64,000 bases of DNA from Deltaproteobacteria bacterium (GTDB taxonomy: Bacteria; Desulfobacterota; B13-G15; RBG-16-54-18), in contig JAFGNJ010000019.1 of assembly GCA_016927065.1 (NCBI GenBank), positions 1-64,000 on the forward strand. Reading direction: 5' to 3'. Under the pieces are notes generated by a model that worked only from the letters and a program-made list of their open reading frames with translations, made no database searches and was not told the DNA's origin. This document shows, one piece after another, positions 35,301 through 43,993 of this stretch (positions are counted from its first letter, which is position 1; every line of letters starts with the position of its first letter). The translations under genes were made by a program, and so were the position numbers.

Positions 35301-38300
35301 ACCGTGTTTCCATAGTCGTCGATGCCGGCGAGGGTAAGGGTTACGCCGTTTATACCGGTTTCACCGCCTTCCATAGCACCATTGTCATTCAAATCGCGGT
35401 AGACATATCCCTCGATACTCGATCTCTGAACTGTTACCGTGCCGCATCCTGTATTATTGCCTGGGTTAGGGTCATACTCGCTGGTGGTTGCCGTAGCGCA
35501 GTTCGTGGTGGTGCCGCCGCCGGGGTAGGCGGTGACGCGTACCGGTACGGTGATGGTGGCTACCTCGCCGGGCTCAAACCAGCCGAGATCACAGGTCAGG
35601 TCTTGGCCAACAGGGGAACAGGTGCCGGTGAGCGGAGCGGTTCCGCTTTTGTCCCAGGATGGTGGAGCTGGTCCATAGAATTCCATGCCGGCAGGCAGGG
35701 TATCAGTCACATTGGTATAGATGCTTTGGCCCGGCCCGTTATTAGTCACCGTAATGATCCAGTTGAAGGGCTCACGCAGTTGGACTATAGGCGATGACGG
35801 AACTTTTGCAGCTACCAAATCGACACGCTGGCGCACAGAGGTGTTCTCTTCCTCTGCGTTGTTATTCACATTTCGCTCGATTTCGTTTGAGCTCACCGTA
35901 GCGATGTTGTAATGCGTATCGCCAGTTGCATCCGGGGCTGTTATCACCTCGAAGAGGAGGTAGCGTGTATACGTGCTGTTAGGGGCCAGATTCGGGAAAT
36001 TGCAGGTAATATTTTGCGTAACAGGGCCAGTTACCGAATTCCCGACGTTGTCACACAAACAACTAGGAACACCCGATCCATTTGGGTTATCCCAGTCACC
36101 ACGAAACGTGAGGGTCTTGCCGTTCTTCGGCGTCATGGCATCGGCCAGGACAACGGTAGTGGCAAGTGAAGGCCCCCGGTTGTTAATGACCACTTCATAG
36201 GTAATGATGTTGTTGGCTGGGACTCCTGGATCATACCCGATGGGGTCTACGAGATCGGTCTTATTGACCAGCAGGTCAAGATCGGATGTCTCTACATTTA
36301 AGGTCGCAGTCCGGCTGTTGTTCCCAGCGTTGCTCTCGGTGGTGCCCGTGCCGATAGTAGCGATGTTGCTGAAGGTCCGATCCGGATCTCCGCTCTGCCA
36401 GTTGGGGCGGATAACCACAGTCAGGGTTTCGCTCTGGCCGTTGGTCAAGGTACCGATAGTGCAGGTCAGAGTATAGGCACCCTCACCGTAGCTGTTGCCC
36501 GGGATCAGACCAGCGCAAGTTCCCTGAGTGGAGTCCACCGAAACAAGCGTAAATCCGCTATCTGGGGGAACTGAGGCGGGAACCGTGATTGTGTCGGTGA
36601 CGACGACATCATCCCCGGCGACAAAACCTCCCGCCGACGATGGCCCGTTGTTGCCAAACGTCATCACATAGGTGGCTTCGGTACCGGCGGTTACGGGATT
36701 GGGGGAAACAGTCTTACCCTGCATCTGCACGTCGCAGATAGGATCGATGGTCACGGTCGCGGTATCGGAATTGTTGGTATGATCGGGATCGCCGACATCA
36801 GTGGAATTGACCGTTGCCGTGTTGGTCTGGCTACCGTCGAACAGGGGGCGCGTGACGTCGATGGTGATGGTTGCGGTCTCACCGTCTGGAATGTTTCCGC
36901 CAGTGCAGGTGACCGTTCCGTTAGTGTGATTGCAGGTGAACCCATGGGTGGGTGGTGTTGCCACAGGAAACGCAACACCGGTGGTGACGGGGACACCGGT
37001 ACTGCTCGAGAAGTACCCCGCTACAGTGTCCGTTACCACTACTCCGGTCGAAGCATCAGGGCCGGTGTTAGTGACGGCAAGCGTATAGGTAATTGTGGTT
37101 TCGCCAACGGTGAGCGTTGTATCGCCACCTGCATCGGCGCTCTTGGCGATGGTCAAATCAGCTTTCTCGGCGGTGCTGACAACGGTTTCACTGTCATCAT
37201 TATTGCCCGGTACCCCGTCTGGTTGACCACCAACATCGCTGACAGTGCCGATGTTGGTCAAAGGACCAGTGCCGGTTGCCGTGGTGATGATGGTCAAGGT
37301 AGACGTTGAGGCTCCGACAGCCAGGGGTGTAGCGCTGTATGTACAGGTTAGTGTCTCTGGAGGTCCTGCAGCATAGCTACATGACCAGTCGGTACCGCTA
37401 TACGATTGATAGGTTTCACCTGCCGGCAAGGTTTCGACGAGGGTAAGGGTCCCTGATGTGGCGCGCGGACCATTATTGGTCATCACGAAGGTACTGGTGA
37501 TATCAGAGCCCTGGGCTACGGGATCAGGCGATTTGGTCTTGTTGACGGACAAATCGGCGCCGTCCGGTACGATATCGAAGGTTATTGAATCCGAGTTGTT
37601 GCTGAGATTGGGGTCAGGAGTGGTTGAGGTTATCACTCCAGTATTGGTAATGCCGGCCCCGCTTACAGGCGCAGTGGCCTGGACCAGGATATCATCCGTT
37701 GCCCCCACTGCGTATGTCGCGCGTGTACAAGAAACGTCTTGACCAACCACATTGCAGGTCCAGCCAGGACCGCTCGCGCTGATGCCGGTAAAACCAGCCG
37801 GAATTATATCAGCTACTTCAACGGTTTGGGCATCAAACGGGCCGTTATTACGCGGGCGCAGCCTAAAGGTGGCCGTGTCGCCGCCGATGACGAATCCCAC
37901 GGCTTGCTTCGTGATCGCCAGATCCGCCCCTTCATTTACTATCGTATCTTCGGTAATGGTATTGTTATTGATATCCGGGTCGCCGGTGGCTGCGGAAACA
38001 TTCACCGTATTGGTAATGGTGCCGGTGAAAGCACCGGTCTCTTGCACTACCAGCGAGATGACCGGAGCAGTCACCCCGTTTGCAATGGTCGTTCGCTGGC
38101 ACGTTACCACGCCTCCGGGATTCACGCCGTTGTGGCTGCATGACGACCACCCCGTACCACCGGCAGACACATAGGTCATGTTGGGGGACAAAGTGTCTTC
38201 TACGGTGATTGTGTAGGCATCATTTGGGCCGTTGTTCGTTACATCAATAGTGTAGGTGACATTCCCACCGGCAATGACCGGATCAGGGGTATCACTTTTT

Positions 38301-38845
38301 GCGACTATCAGGTCCGCGCCGTCATCAATAGTCGTATTCTGAGTCAAGGAGTTATTGGCTGGGTTTGTATCGGGTGGGATTGGATCAGAGGTGATCGTAG
38401 CGGGACCAGTAGGAGGGCCAATATTAATGGTTGAGGGGGTAGTTGCTGTGGTTTGGATGACCACATCAATCGTGATAATCGGTCCTGGTCCTGTGGGGGG
38501 AGGGACGAGCGTTCCGACGAGGTCACCCAAGTTGCAGGTGACGGTGCCCGGAGTGCCGCCGTCGTGGCTGCAGCTGGGGTGGCCGCTGACCGAAACAAAA
38601 CTGGTATCGGCCGGCAGAGGTACGGACAACTGCACGCCGGTGGCAGTATCGTTGGCATTGTTTTCTACCGTGATGGAATAGGTTATCTGGCCGCCGCGTA
38701 TTCCGGGGTCGGGATTATCGACAAGCTGGGATATCTGTAAATCGACCGCAAATGCCTGGCAGCAGAGAAAAACAGGGAACAAAAGGCCGATAATAAAAGT
38801 TATTGAACTGAAGAGTCTTTTCACATTTAAAGGGTAACTAAACAT
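29363..38845 (-). CDS. Giant surface protein: DUF11 and SdrD-B repeats with C-terminal outer-membrane beta barrel
   Basis: 3160 residues. A signal peptide ends in 'CCQAFA' (about residue 33). Then come eight DUF11-type repeats (about 35-1140, each starting like 'ADLxxxKxxxPDPVxxG' and holding 'VTNNGPN'), four SdrD-B-like repeats (about 1142-1600, each starting like 'GYVYxDxNxNGxxDxGE', probable calcium loops), another DUF11 unit (about 1770), a further SdrD-type unit (about 1900), mixed beta domains, and from about 2300 to the end a beta-barrel region ('VYGDDSTLISDVETQGRFYV', 'GTGGSLYYLRNQ') ending in Trp, as outer-membrane barrels do. It would anchor itself in the outer membrane and expose a long stalk, probably for adhesion. 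The only purine-rich ribosome-binding site is about 24 bases before the ATG. Confidence 0.85.
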   Translation of the reverse strand: MFSYPLNVKRLFSSITFIIGLLFPVFLCCQAFAVDLQISQLVDNPDPGIRGGQITYSITVENNANDTATGVQLSVPLPADTSFVSVSGHPSCSHDGGTPGTVTCNLGDLVGTLVPPPTGPGPIITIDVVIQTTATTPSTINIGPPTGPATITSDPIPPDTNPANNSLTQNTTIDDGADLIVAKSDTPDPVIAGGNVTYTIDVTNNGPNDAYTITVEDTLSPNMTYVSAGGTGWSSCSHNGVNPGGVVTCQRTTIANGVTAPVISLVVQETGAFTGTITNTVNVSAATGDPDINNNTITEDTIVNEGADLAITKQAVGFVIGGDTATFRLRPRNNGPFDAQTVEVADIIPAGFTGISASGPGWTCNVVGQDVSCTRATYAVGATDDILVQATAPVSGAGITNTGVITSTTPDPNLSNNSDSITFDIVPDGADLSVNKTKSPDPVAQGSDITSTFVMTNNGPRATSGTLTLVETLPAGETYQSYSGTDWSCSYAAGPPETLTCTYSATPLAVGASTSTLTIITTATGTGPLTNIGTVSDVGGQPDGVPGNNDDSETVVSTAEKADLTIAKSADAGGDTTLTVGETTITYTLAVTNTGPDASTGVVVTDTVAGYFSSSTGVPVTTGVAFPVATPPTHGFTCNHTNGTVTCTGGNIPDGETATITIDVTRPLFDGSQTNTATVNSTDVGDPDHTNNSDTATVTIDPICDVQMQGKTVSPNPVTAGTEATYVMTFGNNGPSSAGGFVAGDDVVVTDTITVPASVPPDSGFTLVSVDSTQGTCAGLIPGNSYGEGAYTLTCTIGTLTNGQSETLTVVIRPNWQSGDPDRTFSNIATIGTGTTESNAGNNSRTATLNVETSDLDLLVNKTDLVDPIGYDPGVPANNIITYEVVINNRGPSLATTVVLADAMTPKNGKTLTFRGDWDNPNGSGVPSCLCDNVGNSVTGPVTQNITCNFPNLAPNSTYTRYLLFEVITAPDATGDTHYNIATVSSNEIERNVNNNAEEENTSVRQRVDLVAAKVPSSPIVQLREPFNWIITVTNNGPGQSIYTNVTDTLPAGMEFYGPAPPSWDKSGTAPLTGTCSPVGQDLTCDLGWFEPGEVATITVPVRVTAYPGGGTTTNCATATTSEYDPNPGNNTGCGTVTVQRSSIEGYVYRDLNDNGAMEGGETGINGVTLTLAGIDDYGNTVDRTTTTNAGGFYRFNNLSPSDASGYTITETQPPLSYFDGLDSRDNGASAIPGSRTTDVISSIIVPANTALAGYLFGEIPAASISGYVWSDEDNDGVRDAGETTGIPNVQITLTGTDYLGNPVTVSTTTNASGAYGFGPLRAGTYTVTETQPLAWADGLDSVGSAGGTLGNDIISNIDLSTTTIATDYNFGEIGGSLAGTVYNDINNNGIDEPAEPGIPNVTVTLTGTDINGNAVNLVTTTASDGSYSFDNLPMPNAAGYTITETPPAGWIDGQDTVGTLGGSTAVNDVFSAIVFPTPGALGTGYNFGERQGAAGVAQVSGTVWLDLDHQRDLDAGEPLMANWTVELIQRANPTDTTYTLIATTTTNAAGAYAITGLSPGTYEIRFRHPSGGYIYGHPISVWPGVDLDYGTIRDLTLAGGDDAINQNLPLDPSGVIYDAVTRVRVAGATITISGPPGFDPAVHLVGGAANATQTTGPMGDYQFLLLNTAPTGTYTLTTTSPPGYVPGISTLIPPCSNTLTVLAAPAPAVVQNNDGPPSTDLPGVCPADSGGLAAGADTTQYFLSFSFTPLVSANVVNNHIPLDPAGEAFFITKSVNKKTVSIGDLILYTLRIQNTTGAPFVGTITIRDNIPAGFKYVDGSARIDGQSINPVGTRPLEFQNLTFAVGQTRTITYILVVGSGVQEGEYKNTAFAMRGGNRISNIASASVCVIKDPIFELTTIIGKVFHDKNGNGIQDEGEEGIAMAKVISVRGEIVTTDKFGRYHIAGVDPGRWDRGRNFILKVDPKSLPAGTRFTTENPRVVRITSALMKKINFGVQLPAAVPSSQEGVEPVQDTHDGKTPIITVSQDRFITDPRLNVSLMNDAILRTDAGLKEDIAFYIYTNYPDFIQEYKISIYDKKDVECIYPLKTIELQQASNYEPVYWNGILDNGELIDINKEYKYILEVYNEEGRRDETIPKFFTVSSGALFEEGEHDSVKALTEGKFPGFGIDNTAQRSIIPKGEKVVFYGKNLAPTDHVYIDEEYVPVDEEGGFIAESIKPPGEHHATIIVKDNEGGVKASQTEKVDVDINNKEGGGVKAFFKDFFTEFFIVGIVDVNLGQYSFSGHVEPVAQDDHYDEEIYVDGRAAFYLKGKIKGKYLLTAYLDTEDGEIQDIYKRFDDKDPKRIFRNLDPDKYYPVYGDDSTLISDVETQGRFYVRLEWDKSEVLWGNYNTQITGTELARYNRSLYGAKVYYESLAETQFGDSKGMFTGFVSQCQTLQDHNEFLSTGGSLYYLRNQRVVEGSEKVAIEIRDKDSGRVISIATLLAGADYEIDYYQGRILLSSPLPILANSQTIISSALINGDSVFLVVDYEYNTDCFGCTEGVENLTAGARGFWWIFDQFGLGSTFVRETRDNQDYNLYGVDAKIKLFKGTYTNFEFASSQQTQIPGLFSVDGGLSFAPIESSATTDRGNAFKAGQVIDFKEITDGAFPLGLEAYYVFREEGFSSLGKETEHDTTEFGVNARYDITKNHFVSVKHSTFDEADDFYESISTAQLESHWTDRFRSIFEVRHKKLDEDENNIQPEHPEADTILGTEEDVIAGIKLSYDFNNGTELYAAQQVTLYNNDNTPENNKTTIGINSQITEWLRAGLEGFGGNLGYGGRVGLMSSMNDKVNTYTSYMFSTDRTEGRTHTVTFGSTAKVNERTDVYSENQFKESRLENAFSDIIGIRYLPNDRWNIDVKYESAHVTKDTADSYVEHNIIKRDTASFGVTYDHEPFKASSRFEMRFDRGDVDENQYITTTSLKYTVNKEWSFLANCNFSLTHNQTMNMDDAHFFEISTGFAYRPIKVDKLNMLFKYTFLEDLPPLSQVGSTEVDERSHVVSLEGIYDLSRYFSVGGKAAYKSAQMRMGRTSGEWFSSDTVLFAGRLDYHVIKNWDASLEYRFLKVFQAEDYKHGPLVCLYRHFGDHIKVGVGYNFTDFNDDLTNLSYDAGGWFVNFVAKW

Positions 38846-39100
38846 ATCAAAAGTAAGAGTAGTGATTTCCCTCCAGGAATTATTGGGTAAGAATTATACG
38901 AAGCTGAACAGTAAGAATAATGCCGCATTGGGTCTTATTATTTGCAATTCAGCTGCCAAAAATTTATTCCTTCTGGCGTTAAGGTAGTGAAAAATATTAC
39001 ACTTTCCAAAGAAAGGCAAGATAAATATTGAGTGGATGCTGAGGAAAATACGCTTTTGGGCATATTTGGTTATAAAAATTGTCACCATGTCGCAACATAA

Positions 39101-39130
39101 AGAAAAGGGCTAGGCCGAAACGCCTAACCC
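39101..39130 (-). terminator. Terminator behind the RND gene and tRNA relic
   Basis: Minus strand: stem GGGTTAGGC / GCCTAGCCC with a GTTTCG loop, followed by TTTTCT. It lies 11 bases after the CCA of the tRNA-Arg 3' relic. Confidence 0.75.
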
Positions 39131-39141
39131 CCCCAAATCCC

Positions 39142-39171
39142 TGGCGCGCCCAGGGCGACTCGAACGCCCGA
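39142..39171 (-). repeat. tRNA-Arg(ACG) 3'-end relic, 30-bp direct repeat
   Basis: Thirty bases identical to 43905-43934, that is the encoded CCA, acceptor 3' strand and complete T arm of tRNA-Arg(ACG). Identity stops at the variable loop and no 5' half exists. Such truncated tRNA 3' ends are typical att sites left by site-specific integration. Confidence 0.85.
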
Positions 39172-39255
39172 ATTGGTAACTCTCAGTGCAAGAATTTCGT
39201 AATAACGTATTGGCGAACAGTGACCGGTTTTGCGTTGGGTTCACTAATCGCCATA

Positions 39256-42200
39256 TTACTTTTTACCATATTCTTCCATCGCCTTCGCCAGCCGGTCCTG
39301 ATGTTCACTCTTTCCTTCAAAGCGTTCCATCATACTGTAAAAACAAGGAACCACATAGAGCGTCAGCAACGTCGAAAAGATCATGCCTCCGATAACCGCA
39401 ATGGCCATGGGGTTGCGACTTTCAGCCCCGGGACCAATGGCTAAAGCAACGGGAATGGCAGCCGCAATAGTAGCCACCGAAGTCATCAGGATAGGCCTCA
39501 ACCGAATGGGGCAGGCCGTTAACAGGGCCTTGCGGACCGACGTCTCACCCCGCTCTCTTACCTGATTCGTAAAATCGACTAGAAGGATCGAATTTTTCTT
39601 GACGATCCCCATGAGCAAGATCAGGCCGATAACGCTGTAAATGTTGATTGATCGCTGGCTGATAAACAAGGCCATGAGTGCGCCGGAGACGCTGAAAGGA
39701 AGGGCCATCAGTACCGAGAGGGGGTCGATAAAGCTGTTAAACTGAGCAGCCAACACCATGTAGGCCACGAGAATACCGAGCAAGAGGACCCAGATGAGGC
39801 TTTGGAGAGAATCGACAAATGTTTGTGAGCTCCCGCTCAGCGTAACATGATACTCAGGCGGCAAGATCCGCTTGGCAATATCCTGGGCCGCCCGCAGGGC
39901 CTTTTGCTGGGACTCACCGGCCTTAACATTGGCATAGACAGTGATCGACCGTTCTCGATTGCTTCGCGAGATCGATACCATTGATTCTTTTTCCTCCATA
40001 CTAATCAATTTAGCAAGGGGAGCCAATTCCCCACGGTTGTTGCGGACAAAAAGTCTGTTTACCTTGGTTCGCGGGTCTTCTTTTCCCTCTTCAAGCTTCA
40101 GGCGGATGTCATACCGGTGTCCGCCTTTTTCATACGTACCGATATCGACGCCGCCGATCATAGCCTCGACAACTTGGGAAATGCTGGCAATAGTTACTCC
40201 GTGCGCAGCAGCCTTTTTTCGGTCCGGCACCACATGGAGCTCGGGCTGGCCAATAGAATAATTAGTATCCACATCGGTGACTAGATCGGTTTTCTCCAAC
40301 TCATCCATTATCTGTCTTGAATAGGCCGCCAGTTTGTCCCAATCCGGCCCTTGAACGGTAAACTCCACCGGGAAACCTCGGGAAAAAGAAAAACCTCTGG
40401 TTGAAGGGTCTTGGATTACCGCACGGACATCCGGGATTTCGTTAAACTGCTGCCGGCAGACGTTCATAAATTCCTGCTGACTCAGCTCGTGTCCCACAGT
40501 CGGATCGATACCTCGCTTGCCCCGGTCCTTCATCGTGACCATCATGAAGCCACTATTCGCGTCACCGGGAGACCCGCCCCCCACATGCATGACATAGCTA
40601 TCCACCTCGGGTCGCTGCGAGAGAAATTTTTCCGCTTCACTGAATTTTAAATCGGAATATGAGAGAGACGAACCAACAGGAGTCTTAAGGCGGACAACAA
40701 AACGACTCTGATCCTGGGCAGGGATAAATTCCTTATTGAGAAATATAAGGGCCGAAAAACTCAACGCAAAGACTGCCAGTGCCAAAACAATCACCTTCCA
40801 GCGATTGTTCAAGGCCACGGCAAGCGAAGCGGCGTACAAAACCCTGGTCTTGTTCATCAACAATTCGACGCCCCGACCGAGCCACGTCGTCCGTTCTCCG
40901 ACATCAACGAATTGTGAGCACCGCATCGGGGTCAGGGTCAGGGCTTCTAAAAGAGAGAGTAATACGGCCACCGTGATGGTCACGCCGAACTGGAAGAAAA
41001 ACCGCCCGATAACGCCGCTCATGAAGGCCACCGGAAGGAAGATGGCAACAACGGAGACCGTGGCAGCGACAGCGGCAAAGGTAATCTCTCGGGAGCCGGT
41101 CAGGGCCGCCAGAATCCTGTTGTGTCCCTTTTCCTGGTGGCGGATAATATTCTCGAGGACCATGATGGCATCATCGACCACGATCCCAATGGAAAGGCTG
41201 AGACCCAGCAGCGTAAAGGTATTTAACGTGAAACCGGAAAAATAGAGTACAATAAAGGTGCCGACAACCGAGGTTGGAATCGCCATCAACACGTTTACCG
41301 TGGATGACCACGAACCCAGAAAGAGCCAACACACCAGCGCGGTCAAAATGGCCGAGAGAAGCAACGTAAAGTTTAATTCGTTGACCGTTTGTTCGATATA
41401 GCTGCTGCTGTCATAAGTTATGCTTAGCTTCATGCCGTCCGGCAGCCCCTGCTGCACCTCGGCAACCCTAACTCGTACCGCCTTCGCCACAGCAACGGCA
41501 TTAGATCCGCGCTGCTTGAGGATACTGACCGCGACACTGGGAGTCCCTATAGCTCGGCTGATGCTCGTGGTGTCGGCCATACCTTCTTCGACTCGCGCGA
41601 CTTGATTGAGGCGGATGGGGCTATAATTCGGCTGCCCGCCCCGTTGATTGATGATCAAGTTGCCAAACTCTTCTATGGTTTTGGCCTCACCCATGGTCCG
41701 AACGTTCAACTGCCGTTTTCCTTCTTCCAGCTGCCCCGCTGGTCCCTCCCGGTGCTGCGTTTGGACCGTGTTGATAAGATCATTGACCGATAGGGCATAA
41801 CGGTTTAGGGCCTTCTCGTTCACCCAAATGCGCAGGTTGGGGCTACGGTAACCCCAAAGGCTGATATCACCGACTCCCGCGACCGTGGAAAACTGATTTT
41901 TAACGCGGTCATTCGCATACGACATCAGGTCTTCCAGTGGATATGTATCGCTCTCGAGGCTCAGGAGCAAGATCGGCATATCTTCTGGATTTGACTTGCG
42001 TATATTCGGTGAAGAGATCCCCTCGGGAAGCCGCCGCAAAACAGAGGAGACCTTGGTTTGAACGTCCTGGACAGCCAGATCGATGTCACGGTCCAGTTCG
42101 AATTCGATCCTAATGATTCCTTGGCTATTTTCCGACTCAGAGGTAACGTTGCGGATGCTTGAAATGCTCATGACGGCGTCTTCGATGATATCAACGACGG

Positions 42201-42384
42201 AGGTCTCGATGACCTCCGGCGCCGCCCCTTCCAGGCGGATGCTGACGGAAACCACGGGATAATCGACATCCGGGAGCAAACTGATTCCTATGCGCATAAA
42301 GGAGATCCCCCCGAATATAATGAGCCCGGACATAAGCATCCAGGCGAAGACGGGCCGCTTGATGGAGATCTCGGATAGTTTCAC
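39256..42384 (-). CDS. RND efflux transporter, HAE1 (AcrB/MexB) family
   Basis: A 1042-residue inner-membrane pump with 12 helices and two large periplasmic loops, driven by protons. Typical stretches are 'SIKRPVFAWMLMSGLIIFGG' at the N-terminus, 'GISLLPDVDYPVV', 'LSIGIVVDDAIMVLENI' (helix 4, with the two proton-relay aspartates) and 'GLILLMGIVKKNSILLVDF'. Full length. It overlaps the TolC-like stop by 4 bases. No membrane-fusion protein gene is adjacent, so the adaptor must be elsewhere or absent. It ends 85 bases before the tRNA-Arg relic. Confidence 0.92.
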   Translation of the reverse strand: MKLSEISIKRPVFAWMLMSGLIIFGGISFMRIGISLLPDVDYPVVSVSIRLEGAAPEVIETSVVDIIEDAVMSISSIRNVTSESENSQGIIRIEFELDRDIDLAVQDVQTKVSSVLRRLPEGISSPNIRKSNPEDMPILLLSLESDTYPLEDLMSYANDRVKNQFSTVAGVGDISLWGYRSPNLRIWVNEKALNRYALSVNDLINTVQTQHREGPAGQLEEGKRQLNVRTMGEAKTIEEFGNLIINQRGGQPNYSPIRLNQVARVEEGMADTTSISRAIGTPSVAVSILKQRGSNAVAVAKAVRVRVAEVQQGLPDGMKLSITYDSSSYIEQTVNELNFTLLLSAILTALVCWLFLGSWSSTVNVLMAIPTSVVGTFIVLYFSGFTLNTFTLLGLSLSIGIVVDDAIMVLENIIRHQEKGHNRILAALTGSREITFAAVAATVSVVAIFLPVAFMSGVIGRFFFQFGVTITVAVLLSLLEALTLTPMRCSQFVDVGERTTWLGRGVELLMNKTRVLYAASLAVALNNRWKVIVLALAVFALSFSALIFLNKEFIPAQDQSRFVVRLKTPVGSSLSYSDLKFSEAEKFLSQRPEVDSYVMHVGGGSPGDANSGFMMVTMKDRGKRGIDPTVGHELSQQEFMNVCRQQFNEIPDVRAVIQDPSTRGFSFSRGFPVEFTVQGPDWDKLAAYSRQIMDELEKTDLVTDVDTNYSIGQPELHVVPDRKKAAAHGVTIASISQVVEAMIGGVDIGTYEKGGHRYDIRLKLEEGKEDPRTKVNRLFVRNNRGELAPLAKLISMEEKESMVSISRSNRERSITVYANVKAGESQQKALRAAQDIAKRILPPEYHVTLSGSSQTFVDSLQSLIWVLLLGILVAYMVLAAQFNSFIDPLSVLMALPFSVSGALMALFISQRSINIYSVIGLILLMGIVKKNSILLVDFTNQVRERGETSVRKALLTACPIRLRPILMTSVATIAAAIPVALAIGPGAESRNPMAIAVIGGMIFSTLLTLYVVPCFYSMMERFEGKSEHQDRLAKAMEEYGKK

Positions 42385-43700
42385 GGTTTTTCCTGGCCCT
42401 CCATAAGATTGAGCCGACGGGCCACCGCCGCTTCCAATTTGTTGTAATCAATCTTGACTGCGTAGCGGATCTTTTCCAGAGAACGCAGGGTATCCTGATA
42501 CGCCGTCAGCGCCTGCAGCACGTCAAGGTTCGTCACCAAATTAAACTGGTAGTCCTTGACATTGGCCTCGTAATTTTTCTTTACTATGACAAAGGCCTCT
42601 TCTAAAGCTTCCAGCTGAGCCAGATCGGCCTCGAGGTTATGGTACAAGGAACGAACATCTTCCAAGGCCAACCGCTGAACTTGACTTAATTGTATCTCGC
42701 TCTGGCGTTTCTGAGACTTGGCTGTCTGTACGTTAGAAGAAATAATTCCACCGGTAAAAATCGGTATCGTTACGGCAATCTGGGCATCCCACGTTCCTTT
42801 TTGATCTCGATCAGGGCGATCGATATAGTAGTTTCCGATCAGATCCGCGGACGGCAGATACGCCCCCTTGGCAACAGAAACTTTGGAATTGAAAGCTTCA
42901 ACGTTTTTTTGGGCAGCCTTGATATCGGGTCGTGCCGAAATCTCGGCCTGATAGCTCTCCAAAGATTCAAGAGAAACGGGGACTACGTCGGTGTCGTCGA
43001 GGGGGAGATCCGGGTCCAAACCGGTAAGGAAGGCCAAGACTTCTTTGGCCACATTCAATTGTCCCACCACCTGTTCCCGTTGAGCCCTGAGAATAGCCTG
43101 GGCCGCTTGGACGGTGAGCACTTCCGTTGCCCGGGAACGCCCGATGGCGCGCCGCTGTTCAAGTTCTTTGATCCTCTTCCGATATAGTTCAAGCTCGCTC
43201 TCAAGGACCTGGAGGTCTTTGTGTACGGCCAACCGCCCATAAAAGGCCTGTGCCACATCGCGATAGAGCTGCATGCCAGCCCATTGACGGGCTTGTTCCT
43301 GCGCCGTAATAAAGGCCTTTGCCGCCTTTATGGCGGCAAATTCTCTAAAGCCCCGAAACAAAGGTTGGTCGGCCGTAATTTTCAACGTATGTTGTGCGGC
43401 GGAATTCGCTCTGTTACCCGAATTGGAAAGCCCCTCCGCATTCCGATAGAAATAAGAATAAGATCCTTCGATAGTGGGCAAAATACTACCCCAGGCACGA
43501 TTATAATTTTCTTCCGCTTGGACGACCAACTCTTGTTGGGTGGCCAGGATTTCACTTCTTTTCAATGCCGCCAGAAAACAATCCTTAAGAGTCAGTTCTT
43601 GACCCGCCCATAATGAAGAGGGATGTAATAAATAAATAATGATGGCAATGCTCAAGAATAACCTTGAGATGTTGCAGAGAGATGTTCGATATTGATTCAT
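42381..43700 (-). CDS. TolC-family outer-membrane channel
   Basis: A 439-residue outer-membrane efflux protein. A signal peptide (about 1-33, hydrophobic core 'LFLSIAIIIYLL') is followed by two repeats of the TolC helical domain; 'VSVAKGAYLPSADLIGNYY' and 'VTIPIFTGGIISSN' are typical, as are the long coiled-coil helices with 'AQAILRAQREQVVGQLN'. It forms the exit duct for the RND pump encoded next. First gene of the two-gene operon downstream of tRNA-Arg. Confidence 0.9.
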   Translation of the reverse strand: MNQYRTSLCNISRLFLSIAIIIYLLHPSSLWAGQELTLKDCFLAALKRSEILATQQELVVQAEENYNRAWGSILPTIEGSYSYFYRNAEGLSNSGNRANSAAQHTLKITADQPLFRGFREFAAIKAAKAFITAQEQARQWAGMQLYRDVAQAFYGRLAVHKDLQVLESELELYRKRIKELEQRRAIGRSRATEVLTVQAAQAILRAQREQVVGQLNVAKEVLAFLTGLDPDLPLDDTDVVPVSLESLESYQAEISARPDIKAAQKNVEAFNSKVSVAKGAYLPSADLIGNYYIDRPDRDQKGTWDAQIAVTIPIFTGGIISSNVQTAKSQKRQSEIQLSQVQRLALEDVRSLYHNLEADLAQLEALEEAFVIVKKNYEANVKDYQFNLVTNLDVLQALTAYQDTLRSLEKIRYAVKIDYNKLEAAVARRLNLMEGQEKP

Positions 43701-43862
43701 ATGCCCTCTTGTTTCTCGCCAATAACATGCATCTCTATTGACGAGACTTCCACGCGTTTTTCAGAAAGCAGCGATTAAAGGCAGCTACATCATCCATTAT
43801 AAGACTTTTTTTACTGAGCGAAGTATAAAATGACCATTAATCGTTGGTCAAGCTAATAAATC

Positions 43863-43894
43863 AAAAAAAGGGTTAACCCATTATAGGCTAACCC
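43863..43894 (-). terminator. Terminator of tRNA-Arg(ACG)
   Basis: Minus strand: GGGTTAGCC, loop TATAAT, GGGTTAACCC, then seven T. It begins 10 bases after the encoded CCA. The stem resembles the two terminators behind the tRNA relics. Confidence 0.85.
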
Positions 43895-43907
43895 ATTTAT
43901 ATTGTGG

Positions 43908-43981
<74 letters not shown>

Positions 43982-43993
43982 CTTTGTAAAACG

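Noticed and set aside
29468-38740. Many plus-strand open frames of 60-240 codons opposite the giant gene
   Set aside because: They are antisense shadows of a repetitive Thr/Gly/Asn/Val-rich coding sequence, with unlikely compositions and no ribosome-binding sites.
29363-38845. Repeated DNA in the giant gene as a CRISPR or tandem repeat array
   Set aside because: The repeats are diverged protein modules of about 100 or more residues, not short identical repeats with spacers.
29306-39171. The two tRNA relics as functional tRNA genes
   Set aside because: Neither has a 5' acceptor strand, D arm or complete anticodon arm nearby.
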